In this document: positions 13,584 to 25,207 of the stretch, piece by piece | How the letters are laid out: each line of letters begins with the position of its first letter | Numbering within the stretch: the first letter of the stretch is position 1 | Assembly (NCBI GenBank): GCA_905183005.1 | Contig: CAJJDO010000158.1 | Span: 124,001-188,000, forward strand | Direction: 5' to 3' | DNA length: 64,000 nucleotides | Source of the DNA: Paramecium pentaurelia | Lineage: Eukaryota; Ciliophora; Oligohymenophorea; Peniculida; Parameciidae | Program-made: the position numbers and the translations under genes | Notes under the pieces: model-generated | Database searches by the model: none | What the model was told of the DNA's origin: nothing | The model's input: only the letters and a program-made list of their open reading frames with translations

Positions 13584-16500
13584 ATGAAGAAATTGTTATT
13601 GCTATTGCTTGCTACCTTAAGTTTTGCTGAGGTTTGTGTTGTTAGAGTAGGAATGACATATTACGAAGCAAGAGATTTAGAAATAAGTCGATTCAATTGT
13701 TATATGAATTTTGATGGAACCATTGAAGCACTTACAAGATGGGTTGATATAATTGAACATCGAGAACAATTGTTAAATGACTTAGAAGTTTTAGCTAAAA
13801 TGATTAAGATTATTGAGAATGCTAAGTAGGCTACAACAGTGATTCGTGATTATGAGAGAAATCGTCCATCTTTCAAAGCATTTCTATAAAATGAGTGGAC
13901 ATCATGTAGAATTGAAGATGCTTATGAATATGTTTAACGTCTTAATGCTTAAAGATCAAAAGAAGAACGAGTTGCATTGGCTAATTCAATTATAAATTAC
14001 TTAAGAAATGCAGAGAGATAAATCTACGGATATGTGGATTCATGTAGAAATGTAAGATTAACTACACATTTGAAATAAAAGATTGCATAATTAAAGGCTT
14101 TGAAATAAGTTTGTGAATAAGAACTTTAAAAATAATCACCTAGAGATGTTATAATAGAAAGTGATAATGATGATATAGTATATTATTTTGAAGAATAAGT
14201 CAATGAAGATGTTTATGATTATGTATATGTTTATGAAGATGAAATGGAAGCTGAATTTCCAGTAGATGATTCAGAACCTTAAGTTTATAAATATGCTTAA
14301 AATCCAAAGGTGACAAAGAGTACTGTTATTAAAACAAGAGAAATATATGGTAATTAAAAGGATACAAGTAAAGTTGTTGATGCTCATTCTACTTATGGAC
14401 CTATTGAATATATTAGAAGTGGAGTTGGAGAAGAGTGTGAATATTATGGAGATACAGTAAATTAACCAGAACCAGAATATGTAGATGGAATGGAGGAAAC
14501 AGAAGAACAACCTTAATAAATTATTGATGATCCAGTACCAGATGATGAAAAGATTACTGAAGAAGAAAGCAAGGAGGATGAAACTATAACAGAAGAAATT
14601 ACTGAAGAGGTACCAGTGCCAGATGATGAGAAAGTTACAGAAGAAATTATTGAAGATGAACCAGTACCAGATGATGAAAAAATTACAGAAGAAGAAGTTA
14701 CAATTGAAATTACAGAAGAGACTCTTGAAGAAATTATTCAAGAAGAGAAAAATGAAGATAAAATTGTTGATAAGAAAAAAGTTAAACCAAAATAAAAAGA
14801 AAAAACAAAGAAAGATGAGAAACCTAGAAAAATTAATTAATAAGATGCTGAAGTAATTACTAAGAAGAAAAAAACTGAATAAAAAAAAATATCTAATGAG
14901 AAAAAAAATACTATTGATACTACTAAAAAATAAAAAGTTATATCAGAAAATCAATAAAAGAAAAATATTGTTGAAGAAAAATAATAAGATAAAAAGAATG
15001 ATGATCCTGTTGATGAAAAAAAAGAAAATGGAGAAGAAGATGGAGAAATATGTGTACCTTAGTTTAGAAAGAAAACAAAGAAGGTTTTGAAAAAAGTTAA
15101 AAGAACTGGAGCTAAAAGTAAACCTGGTGAGAAAACAAGAAAATAAGCCAAATAAGAAAAGAAAATGGCAAAAAAGTAACCATTACCTGCTATTTGTTAT
15201 GGAAATAAAAATTATGTTGAAGAAATTGTTGGAGAAGAGGTCATTGAATCTTAAAAGAAAGGAGCTAATTACTTGGCTGTAGAGAACTTACTTAATGATG
15301 TAATTAATGAAGAAAAGCATGATCAATAAAATGAGCATGATAGGTCTATCAAATTAACATCAGTTAAGGAGGAATTTAATGCAAATGAACCAACATAATT
15401 TTAACCTCCTAAACATAGAGCAAGTAGTGGTAGAGTTCAAGAAAAGAAAGTTATTGCTGTAAACACTAAGTATTTCAATTCAGAATTTGATGGAGAACCA
15501 ACTCAAGTTTTTGAATTCGAAGATAGAGCTCTTTTGTAAGATGCATCTGAATATGGTTATGGATATTGGGTAAGATTCAGTGAACACTCAATCAAATAAC
15601 ATGCTCGTGAAGAGGGATAATATTATTTCTTATCAAGAATGACTACAAATGAAGAATATTAAGATTTTTCATTTTATGGTGACAGAACATTAGCTCTATT
15701 TCTGTATGACAATTCCTTTGTATTTTCTACATATGATATTACAACCTAAAGTAAAACAAAAGACACAAATGTTGTATTGAATGAGAATATGGATAGTATT
15801 TGGTATTTTGTGGCATACACTTACAGCTCTTAATAAAGGAAGGCAGTTGGATACATAGTAAAATATGGATAAGGTGCACCAAAATATAGAATTGAAATTG
15901 ATGCTTAACATGTACCACCAACATATGTAAAATTCATTTTTGGAGGAAAACATTTAGATTATTTAGGATTAAATGGATAATTTGCTAATATCTTTTATGA
16001 CGTTGATGCTCCAGCATTTATTGATGGAGATGATGCATTGGAAGAAACTATCAAGACACTCAGTAATATGCCTTAATAGTTGCCCATTTTGATTGAGGAA
16101 ACAATCATCAGTAAACCAATTACATTAAGTGGTAATGAGAAAGGTGAACATTTTCATTTTGATCCATAAGAATCGCAATTATTAATTGAAGAATATGCAG
16201 TTGCATTTTGGTTTAGATGGGTAGATGACCTTAAAGTAGATGAACCTAATGCCTTTTAATTAATTAATCTAAGATCTAATAAAGTACGTACTTAAGGAAA
16301 AGGAATCTTAGGAGATAGAGCTTTAGAAGTTCATCATGTATATGGAGGAGGCATAAAGAGCAATGTATATTTTAATACTTATACTGTATATGGAAACAGA
16401 GGCAAAGGATCTGTAAATATGTTAAAGAGTGTTGAAAGTGTTGAATATTTATGGACTTATGTATACTTTGGGTACAAAGAAGGAAGAGCTTATGGTGCCT

Positions 16501-19500
16501 TAATAAAACCTTAAGTAACTGGGGAAGTGAAATTTGATGGAATTTATCATAAACAAGTTAATCATCTCAGTGTTACAGTAGGAGGAGATGAGACAATTTC
16601 ACCATTTAATGGAAAGATAGCTTTTGTAGGTATCTATTTAGGCGAAGGAGCATATAGAGAAGGTCTTGATTTCTAGACCTCTTTTAATTATGGAGAAGGA
16701 GTGATGGGAGTATATTAAGTAGGAAAGCCAGTGACATATTTGGGTGTTGATTAAAGTAGATATGTAGAATTCGATTAAGTGGATAATGTTGTTGATAAGA
16801 TAATTATTCATGATGAGAATGGAATGAAAATTAATGGCTAAAGTGAATATGCATTTGGTCTTTGGACTAGATGGTTGACCACATTACCAAAATATTTAAA
16901 TAAGAGATAGCCAGTTCATAACATAGCTAGAGTTGGTACTCAAGGGTATATAATTGAATCAGTTGATGGAAAATGGGTTAGAGCTAATGGTGGTAGACCT
17001 TAAACTGTAAAAGATACTACACTATCTTGTGTTTTAACTTAAGAATCATATGAATTTTAGACTCTTAGTCTGAAGGATGATATTCAATTCACTAATTTAG
17101 AAGGGTAATGGAATTATGTTTATTTTGGATATAAAAGATAGGGTGATAATGGAGTTGCCAAAGGTTACATTCAATTTGGTGTGGATGGTGAAATAGAAGA
17201 GGTAGCATTCACTGTTTATCATGATTTCTTAGTAGAGTATGTAGAATTCATAGTTGGGAAAACATCAGCTCCATTATTTAATGGTGAATTAGCAAGAGTT
17301 ACTTTTAGCTTTGGTCCTGGAGCATTTATACCAAATAAAGAAACTTTGAGAGTGTTTACATAAAATTCATTACCAGAAAAGGCATAAATTCATCCAGTGA
17401 CTAGATAGACTTTACAATTATTTGGATCTGCAATTACAATAGCTGAAGATCCAATCTAATTTGAGTTTGATAAATATTAGGGTGCAGAAGAATACTCAGT
17501 TTCTGGATGGGTTAGATGGAGTGGTCCACTTGTTACTGGTAAGGAATCACATGTAATAACATTGGCTTAAAAGAGATTATTAGATATTGATGGAAATAAA
17601 GAAGAAACTTTGTAAATCATAAGAGGAGATTCTCTTTATAGATTTATTACTTATACAAATAATGGAAAATTGATTCCTGCTGAATAAGAGTTCCATGAAT
17701 ATGCTGATTAATGGACCTACTTATATTATGGTTATTAAAAGTAATAACTTAAAACATATGGTTATGTAAGATTTGCATTTTCAGATGCTGAGTTTACATA
17801 AGAAAACATTTCTCATTTCTACTTAGCTGTATTTAGTATACTCGTTGGTCATGGAAGATAGTCCTATGTAGATTTTATTGGGTAGATGAAAACATGGGTA
17901 GTGAATGTAGGTTTTGGAGCATATAGAGAAGGTAATTTTGAAGAAGATGAAAATATAAAAATACATTTTGGATTTATTAGTGGAGCTGATCATATTAAAT
18001 AGGCAGGATAAGAGGCTCATCATGAAGAGAAGATCTTGGAATGTGCAACAAATGAAGAAGAACCTCCTATGCAAATTCATTTTGAATAAAGTTCAACTTT
18101 GTAATTACATGGAGTTTCAGAATATGGTTATGGATTTTGGTTGAGATATCAATATTTTGGATCTAAATAAAAGATTTATACATAACCTCAATTAATGGGA
18201 GTTGCCAGATTGACAAGTAATAGAGAATATAAAGATTTTGATAATCCAGGTGATAGAGTCTTGTTAGTGTTGATGAGTAGGAAAGCCTTTTCTTTTGGCA
18301 CTTATGATGTTACAACTAGATCAAATAATGTTGGAGGTGATCTGGAATACAAGAGAGAGAGTGAAGGAGAATGGCAATATCTATATTTTAGTTATAAGAG
18401 ACAGACATAATAGGAAGGACATGCAATAGCATTTACTTAATTTAGAGATCATACTGAAGGATTAAAGATGGATGTATTGCATTCTTTATTAACACATTAT
18501 TTATATTTTTCAGTTGGTCATGCTGGTAAATATTATGCTAATTTCAATGGTTAAATAACCAAGGTTAGATTTAACTTAGGTCCAGGATCTTTTATTGAAA
18601 ACAAAGCTGATTTGTTATCTAGAATAAAGACTAAGGATACTATTCCAGATATTGAATAAGTAAGTAAGAATATTGAAATTTTATCTGGAATACATGATGT
18701 AAGAAAACTTGATGAAAAACATCATTTAACAAAATTTAATCAAGAAATTAGAGAGTACGGGGTTTAATTATGGTTTAGATGGTTCAAGAGCTAAAAGAGT
18801 ACTTAATTAATGTATAGATTGACAACAAATGGAGAAGATACTCTTGGGGATGCTCAAAAGATAGGTGATAGGACTTTAGTAATGTGTCATACAGAAGGGT
18901 TGGAATTCAGTACTTATAGTTTGGGTGATAAGACAGTTTAATTAAATAATGCATATCAAGTTTAGATTGCTAAATAGAATTTGGAAGTTTGGACATTTGC
19001 TTATTTTGCTTATTCAAAGGAGAGCCAATAAATAGTTTATTATATTAATACTGAAGATAATGAGTAACATGCCTTAGAATCAGCTTTACATGCTGTCTCA
19101 TCAAATTATTGGTTCTATTTGGCTAAAGATGCACTCTTAAATTCATATGATAGTCGTTTGGCTTAAATAGTATTGAGTTTAGGTACTGGGGCATTTAGAA
19201 AAGATAATTTCAAAGGTTTAATGGTATATTTACAATCTCCAAAACTATTTAATCCAAATGCAAAATTACAGTGGGATTACGAAGAAGATGAGTTAGTACT
19301 AGATTCATAAGATACTACTAAATAAGGTGTAACAATAAGAATTGCTGAACCAAATCAAAAGATAGAGAGTATTTAAGAATATTCAATTGGATTATGGATG
19401 CGTTTCTTGTAGGCATGGCCATCAAGATTATGGAATATACCAAGTGAAATGTAAATTTTCAGATTGACTTCAAATGAGGAATTGGAGAATGGCAAGATTA

Positions 19501-21811
19501 TTATTGGTGATAGAGTATTGAGTGCATATTTGGTACATGATAACTTTTAATTTGGTGCATATGATATAAATGAGGATGCTCCAAATGAAATATCTACAAT
19601 ATCTTATTCTTCATTAGAGGGTAAATGGCATTATATTTATGCTGGATATAAGAGATCAATATAGGAAGCTATTTATTATGTATATGATGGAGAACACATA
19701 TAAAAAACAAAGAACGAATAGTTATTATAAAGACCATTGAATGAGTGGATTAAGTTGATATTAGGTGGAGAGAAGAATGTTGCAGGATTTCATGGATTGT
19801 TTAGTTAGATTTCAGCTCATTTAGGTAAAGAAGCATTTGTAGATAATGAAGAGCAATTATTAAAATCAATAGAATCTAGTTATGCTTTACCATTGGAATT
19901 AACAGTTGGTTATATTTAAAAGTAGAAGAAGGGATAAGTGGAATTAGAATAATATAAGATACAAGAATTAACTCAATTATAAGGAATAGGAGAATATGCT
20001 ATAAGTGGATGGTTTAAGATTGCGGAGATACAAACTAAAATTGAAGGGGAAATTAATTCTCCATGTCAAATATTATTTAGATTGACCAATAATAATGAAG
20101 AACATTTGTCTGATAGGAAATAATAAGGAGATAGAACATTGCATGCTTAAATTTGTACAAGTGACACAGTTAAGGTTAGTACTTATAGCATTGTAGGATT
20201 GAAGGATTGGAATGAAGCTAAGTTTTTGGAAGCAAAGGCAGAAATGGGTAATTCAAAGAGAGCTTGGACATACTTTTATATGAGTTATAGTGAAGAAAAG
20301 AGAGAGGTTGCAACATTAATAAAATTATTTGAAAAAGATGTTCCTATTTTATTTAAAGATGTATAACATTTTGTTGCAAATAATATGTTTATTTATTTAG
20401 GTAAAGATTCTTTTAGCAGGAAATTCTAAGGAGAATAACATAAATGGGAATTATTATTTGGATCTGGATCTCATACTTATAATGAAGAAACGATGCCAAA
20501 TTTAAGATATATTATTAAGAATCAGAAAAATATGTGGTTTATGAAAGAAGATAAGAAAATTGATAATAAATTTGAATAAACTTTCAATAAAGAAGTTGAA
20601 TCTGTAGATGAATATGCTGTTGGTATGTGGACTAGATGGTTGATAGCATTTCCAACTACTTTGACTGAAAGATCAGATACTCACACTATCTTCCGTCTTT
20701 CATAGACTACAGAATATTAGGATAAGGCAGAATTAGGAAATAGAGCTTTATCTGCATTCCTCAAAAAAGGATTTTATGAATTTAGTACTTATGATGTATC
20801 AGCTCCAAGTAATGCTGTTGATACTAAAGTAAACTATGAAAATATAGAAGGAGAATGGAATTACATTTATGCAGGTTATAAAAATAAATAGTTTTATGGA
20901 TTAATTATTTTTAGAGATAGAGAGCATATTGAAGAAGTTAAATTAGATGTGACTCATCTTGTATTTACAGGACATGCCAGTTTGGTTCTTTCAGCAAATG
21001 AATTTGGTTATAAAGCATTTCATGGATGGATTTATGATCCAAGAGTATTTTTGGGTGTTGGTGCATTCATAAATAATCCAGATACAATAGCAGAAATGGT
21101 TCATAAATTACATCGTAAAATTCCAATTAGTTCATAATCTACTGAAGGATTTGGATGGCCAGTCAAAATGCTTGATTCCACCAATTGGGATGATTTAGAT
21201 GAAAAAAAGAGTGAACTTAAATATGAGTTTAATGATAAATAAGAAATGCTAAGTTATAGTATTGGATTTTGGTATTAAAATGCCCCATTATTACCAGAAA
21301 TGGAAGATGAATTCAGAGGATTATTAAGATTAACTTCAAATAATGAAGAAGTTGGTTAAGATAATTAATTCATTGGAGATAGAACATTAGCACTATTTAC
21401 TAAAGTAAATGAATTAGTGGCTGCAACTTATACTATTAAGGATCCTTCATTTGAACCTTTATAACATTCATTTAATGTTAATCCATATTAATGGACCTTT
21501 GTGTATTATGGTTATCATTAACATGAAGTAAGGGCTTATATTTTACAACCAGCTGGAATTCAAGAGCATACTCAAAAAGCAACTCACATGATTCCAAATA
21601 AACTGTACCTTCATTTAGTAAATGATATTGGACATCCTTCATTTTGGGTATCTTTTTTATTTATTTATTTCTTTAGGGCAAATTATATGGATTAAAAGTC
21701 AATTTTGGTGACGGTAGTTACTTAGATAAACCTTAGTAACTCATCGATAGATGGCCTTTCGATCCTAATAAGATTACATTAACTAAACAAGAAACAGGTT
21801 CTAAAGAATGA
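13584..21811 (+). CDS. Giant secreted protein with ~10 LamG-like modules
   Basis: 2732 aa from two exons; the only intron (29 nt) lies in the last module. The start at MKKLLLLLLATLSFAEVC gives a signal peptide; an ATG 39 bases upstream would bury it. Residues about 20-200 are helical with spaced Cys. Residues about 310-390 hold three PVPDDEKxTEE repeats in an acidic stretch; residues about 390-540 are Lys/Gln-rich. From about residue 630 there are ten diverged modules of roughly 200 aa. Each has EYxxGxWxRW, then (L)TxNxEE, GDRxLxxF, FxTYDx, WxYxYxGYK and FxGxIxxVxxxLGxGAF. The aromatic/Gly strand pattern suggests concanavalin-like (LamG) jelly-roll folds; I infer this from pattern, not a search. 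No membrane anchor. Possible roles are surface coat, cyst wall, adhesion or secreted matrix. I do not recognise it as a named protein. Confidence 0.85.
14520..14720 (+). repeat. Acidic PVPDDEK-TEE repeats inside the giant protein
   Basis: Three copies of PVPDDEK(I/V)TEE separated by further Glu/Thr-rich sequence. They sit between the N-terminal helical part and a Lys-rich stretch, giving adjacent blocks of strong negative and strong positive charge. The reverse strand of this region looks open only because of this composition. Confidence 0.7.
21648..21676 (+). other. 29-nt intron, the only one in the giant LamG-like gene
   Basis: GTATC...CTTTAG. Removing it joins ...HPSFW to GKLYGLKVNFGDGSYL, completes the tenth module and restores frame to the TGA at 21809. 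Confidence 0.9.
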
Positions 21812-22552
21812 TTGCTTATATAGATATATTAAAAAATTAAATTTGATTCACTTCTAATAGATAAATTTATCATCAATCATATTATAAATATATTGCCATA
21901 AGTTTTCCATTCAGCTAATGAAATATATAAGATAGAAATGAATAAACTGTAAAATATAAAAATAGGTAATTATTTAATTATCTAATATATATTAAATATA
22001 TTTAAAACTCTATTTGTATAATTATAAATTCCTTAATATCCAGATATTTATATTTTTATAATAATTTAATATATATATAATATCATAACATAAATCATGA
22101 TCATCCAATTTATTCAATAAATAGATTTTATTTCTTAGTAATGTGGTTCTAAACGTTACTCTATATTTGTTTTATCATAATAAAAAATTCATAAGTTTAT
22201 ATAGTCTCAAAAAATGTCAAACCAATAATAATTGATGACTTATTATGAAAATACAATTTATGTCACACTAAAATTACCAATAGATGGGTAATTCCTTTAT
22301 TTCATAAAGTCTGTATGTTTTATAGTTTTTGACTTTCCTATTTTATCCAAATAAATATATACTATAATTATATAGATATAATTAATTCTTTTTTAAACCT
22401 AAATATTAAGAGGATCTTATATATGGATAATTATTTTGATGAAAATTATGTAATAAGAATTTAAAATTTCAAAAAGTTATACAAATTACATATTATAAAT
22501 GATTATATATACAAAATATTCATCAATAAATTATAATAAAAAAGATATTTAA
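21812..22552. other. AT-rich spacer
   Basis: 740 bp between the giant gene and the porin gene. TGA is frequent in every frame and no repeat or RNA stands out; the right end should hold the porin promoter. Confidence 0.6.
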
Positions 22553-23565
22553 ATGAGCACTCCAGAATCTTTGAATCCAGCTCCTCTTACTAGTTTAGGT
22601 GATCACTCATTCAAGAAGGTGTTTGAAGATGATTATTCAACAGGAAAATTGAATCTTAAGTTGAAAGCAAATACTTAGAATTCTGGATCAGCCAATTACA
22701 AGGGTTGGTTAGATATTACAAAAATGCAATCTAAATAAGAAACTAAATTTTAATTCCCTCTTAAAAAGTATTTTATATATATATATATCTATTTAAGTTA
22801 TACATTACAAATTGCTACTAGAGATGATGGTGCTAAAATTCATGTAGATTTTGGATAAGTAGCCAAATTATCAAATGGCAATGTTTCTTTGTTTGCTAAT
22901 GCTAAATTAGGAAGTTAAAATATTGGTAATGCTATTGTTAGATTTGGTGGAGTAACAAAATGGAATGCTTTCATAAATCATTTACGTATTTATTATATAG
23001 ATATATTATTAGGTTTGGAATATAATCCATCTAATACTATATTGAATGGATTAGCTAGAATATTTTGGAAGAATAATGAATGGACTTTTGTTGCAGCAGA
23101 AGATATCTAAATTAATGGTGGATTTGGAATAAGAAGACTTGATTTCATTGTTGGATATCTATAACCAAATTATGATGTATACTTTAGACATCTAACTTCA
23201 AATGCAACTATTTCTAAACCATTTTCAAAACTTTTATCTGGAAAATTAATTTTAGATTTTGTTTATAGATAAAAATAATAAACTTTAGGAATAGAAAATG
23301 AATATAATCTTGAAAAAGCTAAATTAACAACTTTAGTTGGAATAACTACAAAATTAAATGGATTAGATGTTAAGGCAAGAATAAATACATCTACAGCAAT
23401 GTTGGGATTGAGTGGAAAGGGCAAATTTAATGAAAAGTTAATTCATATATTATACTTAGATTCAATTGGACTTTTTCAACTGAATTACCATTAGGTGGAT
23501 AATGGCCTAAAAAACAAGGAGTCTTCCCAATTCCAGTAGGATTTACAATTGATACATCATTATGA
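22553..23565 (+). CDS. Mitochondrial outer-membrane porin (VDAC)
   Basis: About 310 aa, forming the beta-barrel channel of the mitochondrial outer membrane for metabolite exchange. The N-terminus (ESLNPAPLTSLGDHSFKKVF) is the porin-type amphipathic start. It is followed by alternating strands such as LNLKLKANTQNSGSANYKGW, and the end GGQWPKKQGVFPIPVGFTID forms the last strand, although the classical eukaryotic porin GLK signature is weak. Three introns of 30, 27 and 23 nt (the first at 22768-22797) give a length divisible by three. Without the last one the frame would run on into an unrelated tail. It converges on the PDK1-like gene, whose stop is only 51 bases away. Confidence 0.8.
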
Positions 23566-23616
23566 ATAGAATAAGTATATTCAAATTTATAATATGAAAT
23601 ATAAATTGAATCAGAA

Positions 23617-25114
23617 TCAGAAATGACTAACATTGATATATTTGTTCATAGTATTCACCCATTGCTAAGCAGTTACATCATGATCTCTTTCTTTAAATAT
23701 ATATTTTTTCTTATTTTTATCTCCCACTATGAATTTACCCTTGCCTAATAATTTACAAGATGTGAATTAATTCAATGGAATAATTGTCTATATATTCTAT
23801 TATCAATTCAATACCAATTTATTATTCAACTATGGATTTATATAATTAAAATAAGGTATTCCACCTTATATACTAATATTAGCATATCTTATAGAAAATT
23901 AAGTCATAAATAATACACCATGTTCTTTATCTACATTACCTTTTAAAACAATTTGATCAGTCTATTATTTAGTTACTGAATTGCCTCTAATATCTGGTTT
24001 TTCTCTCTCTTTCTATTTATCAAGCATTGTTGTTTAATATCTACTTAATCTTCTTTTTTATTTATTAACACTAGGTTAAGGAACATCTTGTAACCAAATA
24101 TTTGTGAAATCTATTCCTCTAAAAAAGGGATGCTTTTTCAAATTATCATAATTATAATCAGAATCTTAATATATATATTTATATTAAAATTTTACCATTG
24201 ATTTCTCCATAAAATCTATTTTATGGATTTCTATCTAATAATATTTTGATTAATTCTATAGCATCATTTGATATTCTTTAATCTTTTTCCCATTCACATT
24301 AACTAATATTATGGAATAATTGAAATTCATTTTCAGAATAGAATGGAGTTCGATGTGTATATAATTAATAAATGAAACATCCTAATGCCCATAAATCAGC
24401 TTAAGGTCCAACAACATTATAATCAATAAGTTCTGGACATAAATATTCTGATGTTCCAACAAAACTAGAATCACGACAAAATTTAATAAGAGGCTTTTCA
24501 AAGTCATTTAAAGATGGAGATCTTTATTTTTAATATTGAATTCTTATTTATTCCAATTTACTTCCAATATTTATTTTTTATTCATCATAAACAAATACTG
24601 TTCCAAAATCTATTAATTTTAAATGTTTATCTTTTGTCAATAAAATATTCTCTGGTTTTATATCTCTATGTACTAAACCATTTTGATGTAAATACTCTAA
24701 AATTAATAAAAGTTCAGCAGTATAAAATTGTATCATTTTTTCATTAAAATTATACTCTATCTTAAATTATTAAATACTGTTGATGTATTCCAAAAGATTG
24801 CCATCATTTAACAACTCCAAAGAATAATACAATTTATTTTAGTCTTCAAAAGAATTAAATAACTTAATAATTCCTTTATGTCTCAAATAAGCTAACACTT
24901 CTCTTTCTATGCATGCATGATGCATCTTTTTTTCCTGAACTTATTCAATTACTTATACCTTAATCAAAAAAGACTTATCAACAATTTTAAGAGCAGATTC
25001 ATGCCCAGTTAGTCTATTTTTTGCTAAAACAACCTCACTATAAGCACCTTAGCCTAAAGGTTACACAATTTCATAATTGTCCAATTTGACCTCTATGTTG
25101 AATTTATATACCAT
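23617..25114 (-). CDS. PDK1-like AGC kinase with C-terminal PH domain
   Basis: 479 aa with two introns (31 and 27 nt). The catalytic domain begins YEIVQPLGQGAYSEVVLAK. It has the ATP lysine in ALKIVDK, HRDIKPEN, IDFGT (DFG) and GTSEYLCPEL (APE-like, with Cys replacing Ala as in some PDK1 proteins). After HPFFRGIDF comes a basic linker, then a PH-like domain opening ILKGNV-type (VLKGNVDKEHGVLFM) and ending in AQQWVNTMNKYI, the usual PH terminal helix with its Trp. The kinase-then-PH order is diagnostic of 3-phosphoinositide-dependent kinase 1, which activates other AGC kinases at phosphoinositide-rich membranes. A hydrophobic-motif tail is missing, as in PDK1. The start was chosen as the Met just before the kinase domain. 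Confidence 0.85.
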
Positions 25115-25207
25115 ATACCTTAAACATATACAGGCTATTTGATATTCATAATTATTATTTAATTATTTATGCATCATATAGTATTATAATTTCAGGTATA
25201 ACTTCTC

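Noticed and set aside
14271..14741. Reverse 156-aa Phe/Asn-rich open frame
   Set aside because: It mirrors the Glu/Asp/Lys repeats of the giant forward protein; the forward frame has clear domains and a signal peptide.
22768..22797. TA microsatellite in the porin gene
   Set aside because: It is the interior of a 30-nt intron (GTATTTTATATA...TTTAAG), not an independent repeat element.
24514..24747. Forward 77-aa hydrophobic frame
   Set aside because: Antisense to the PDK1 catalytic domain (HRDIKPEN region).
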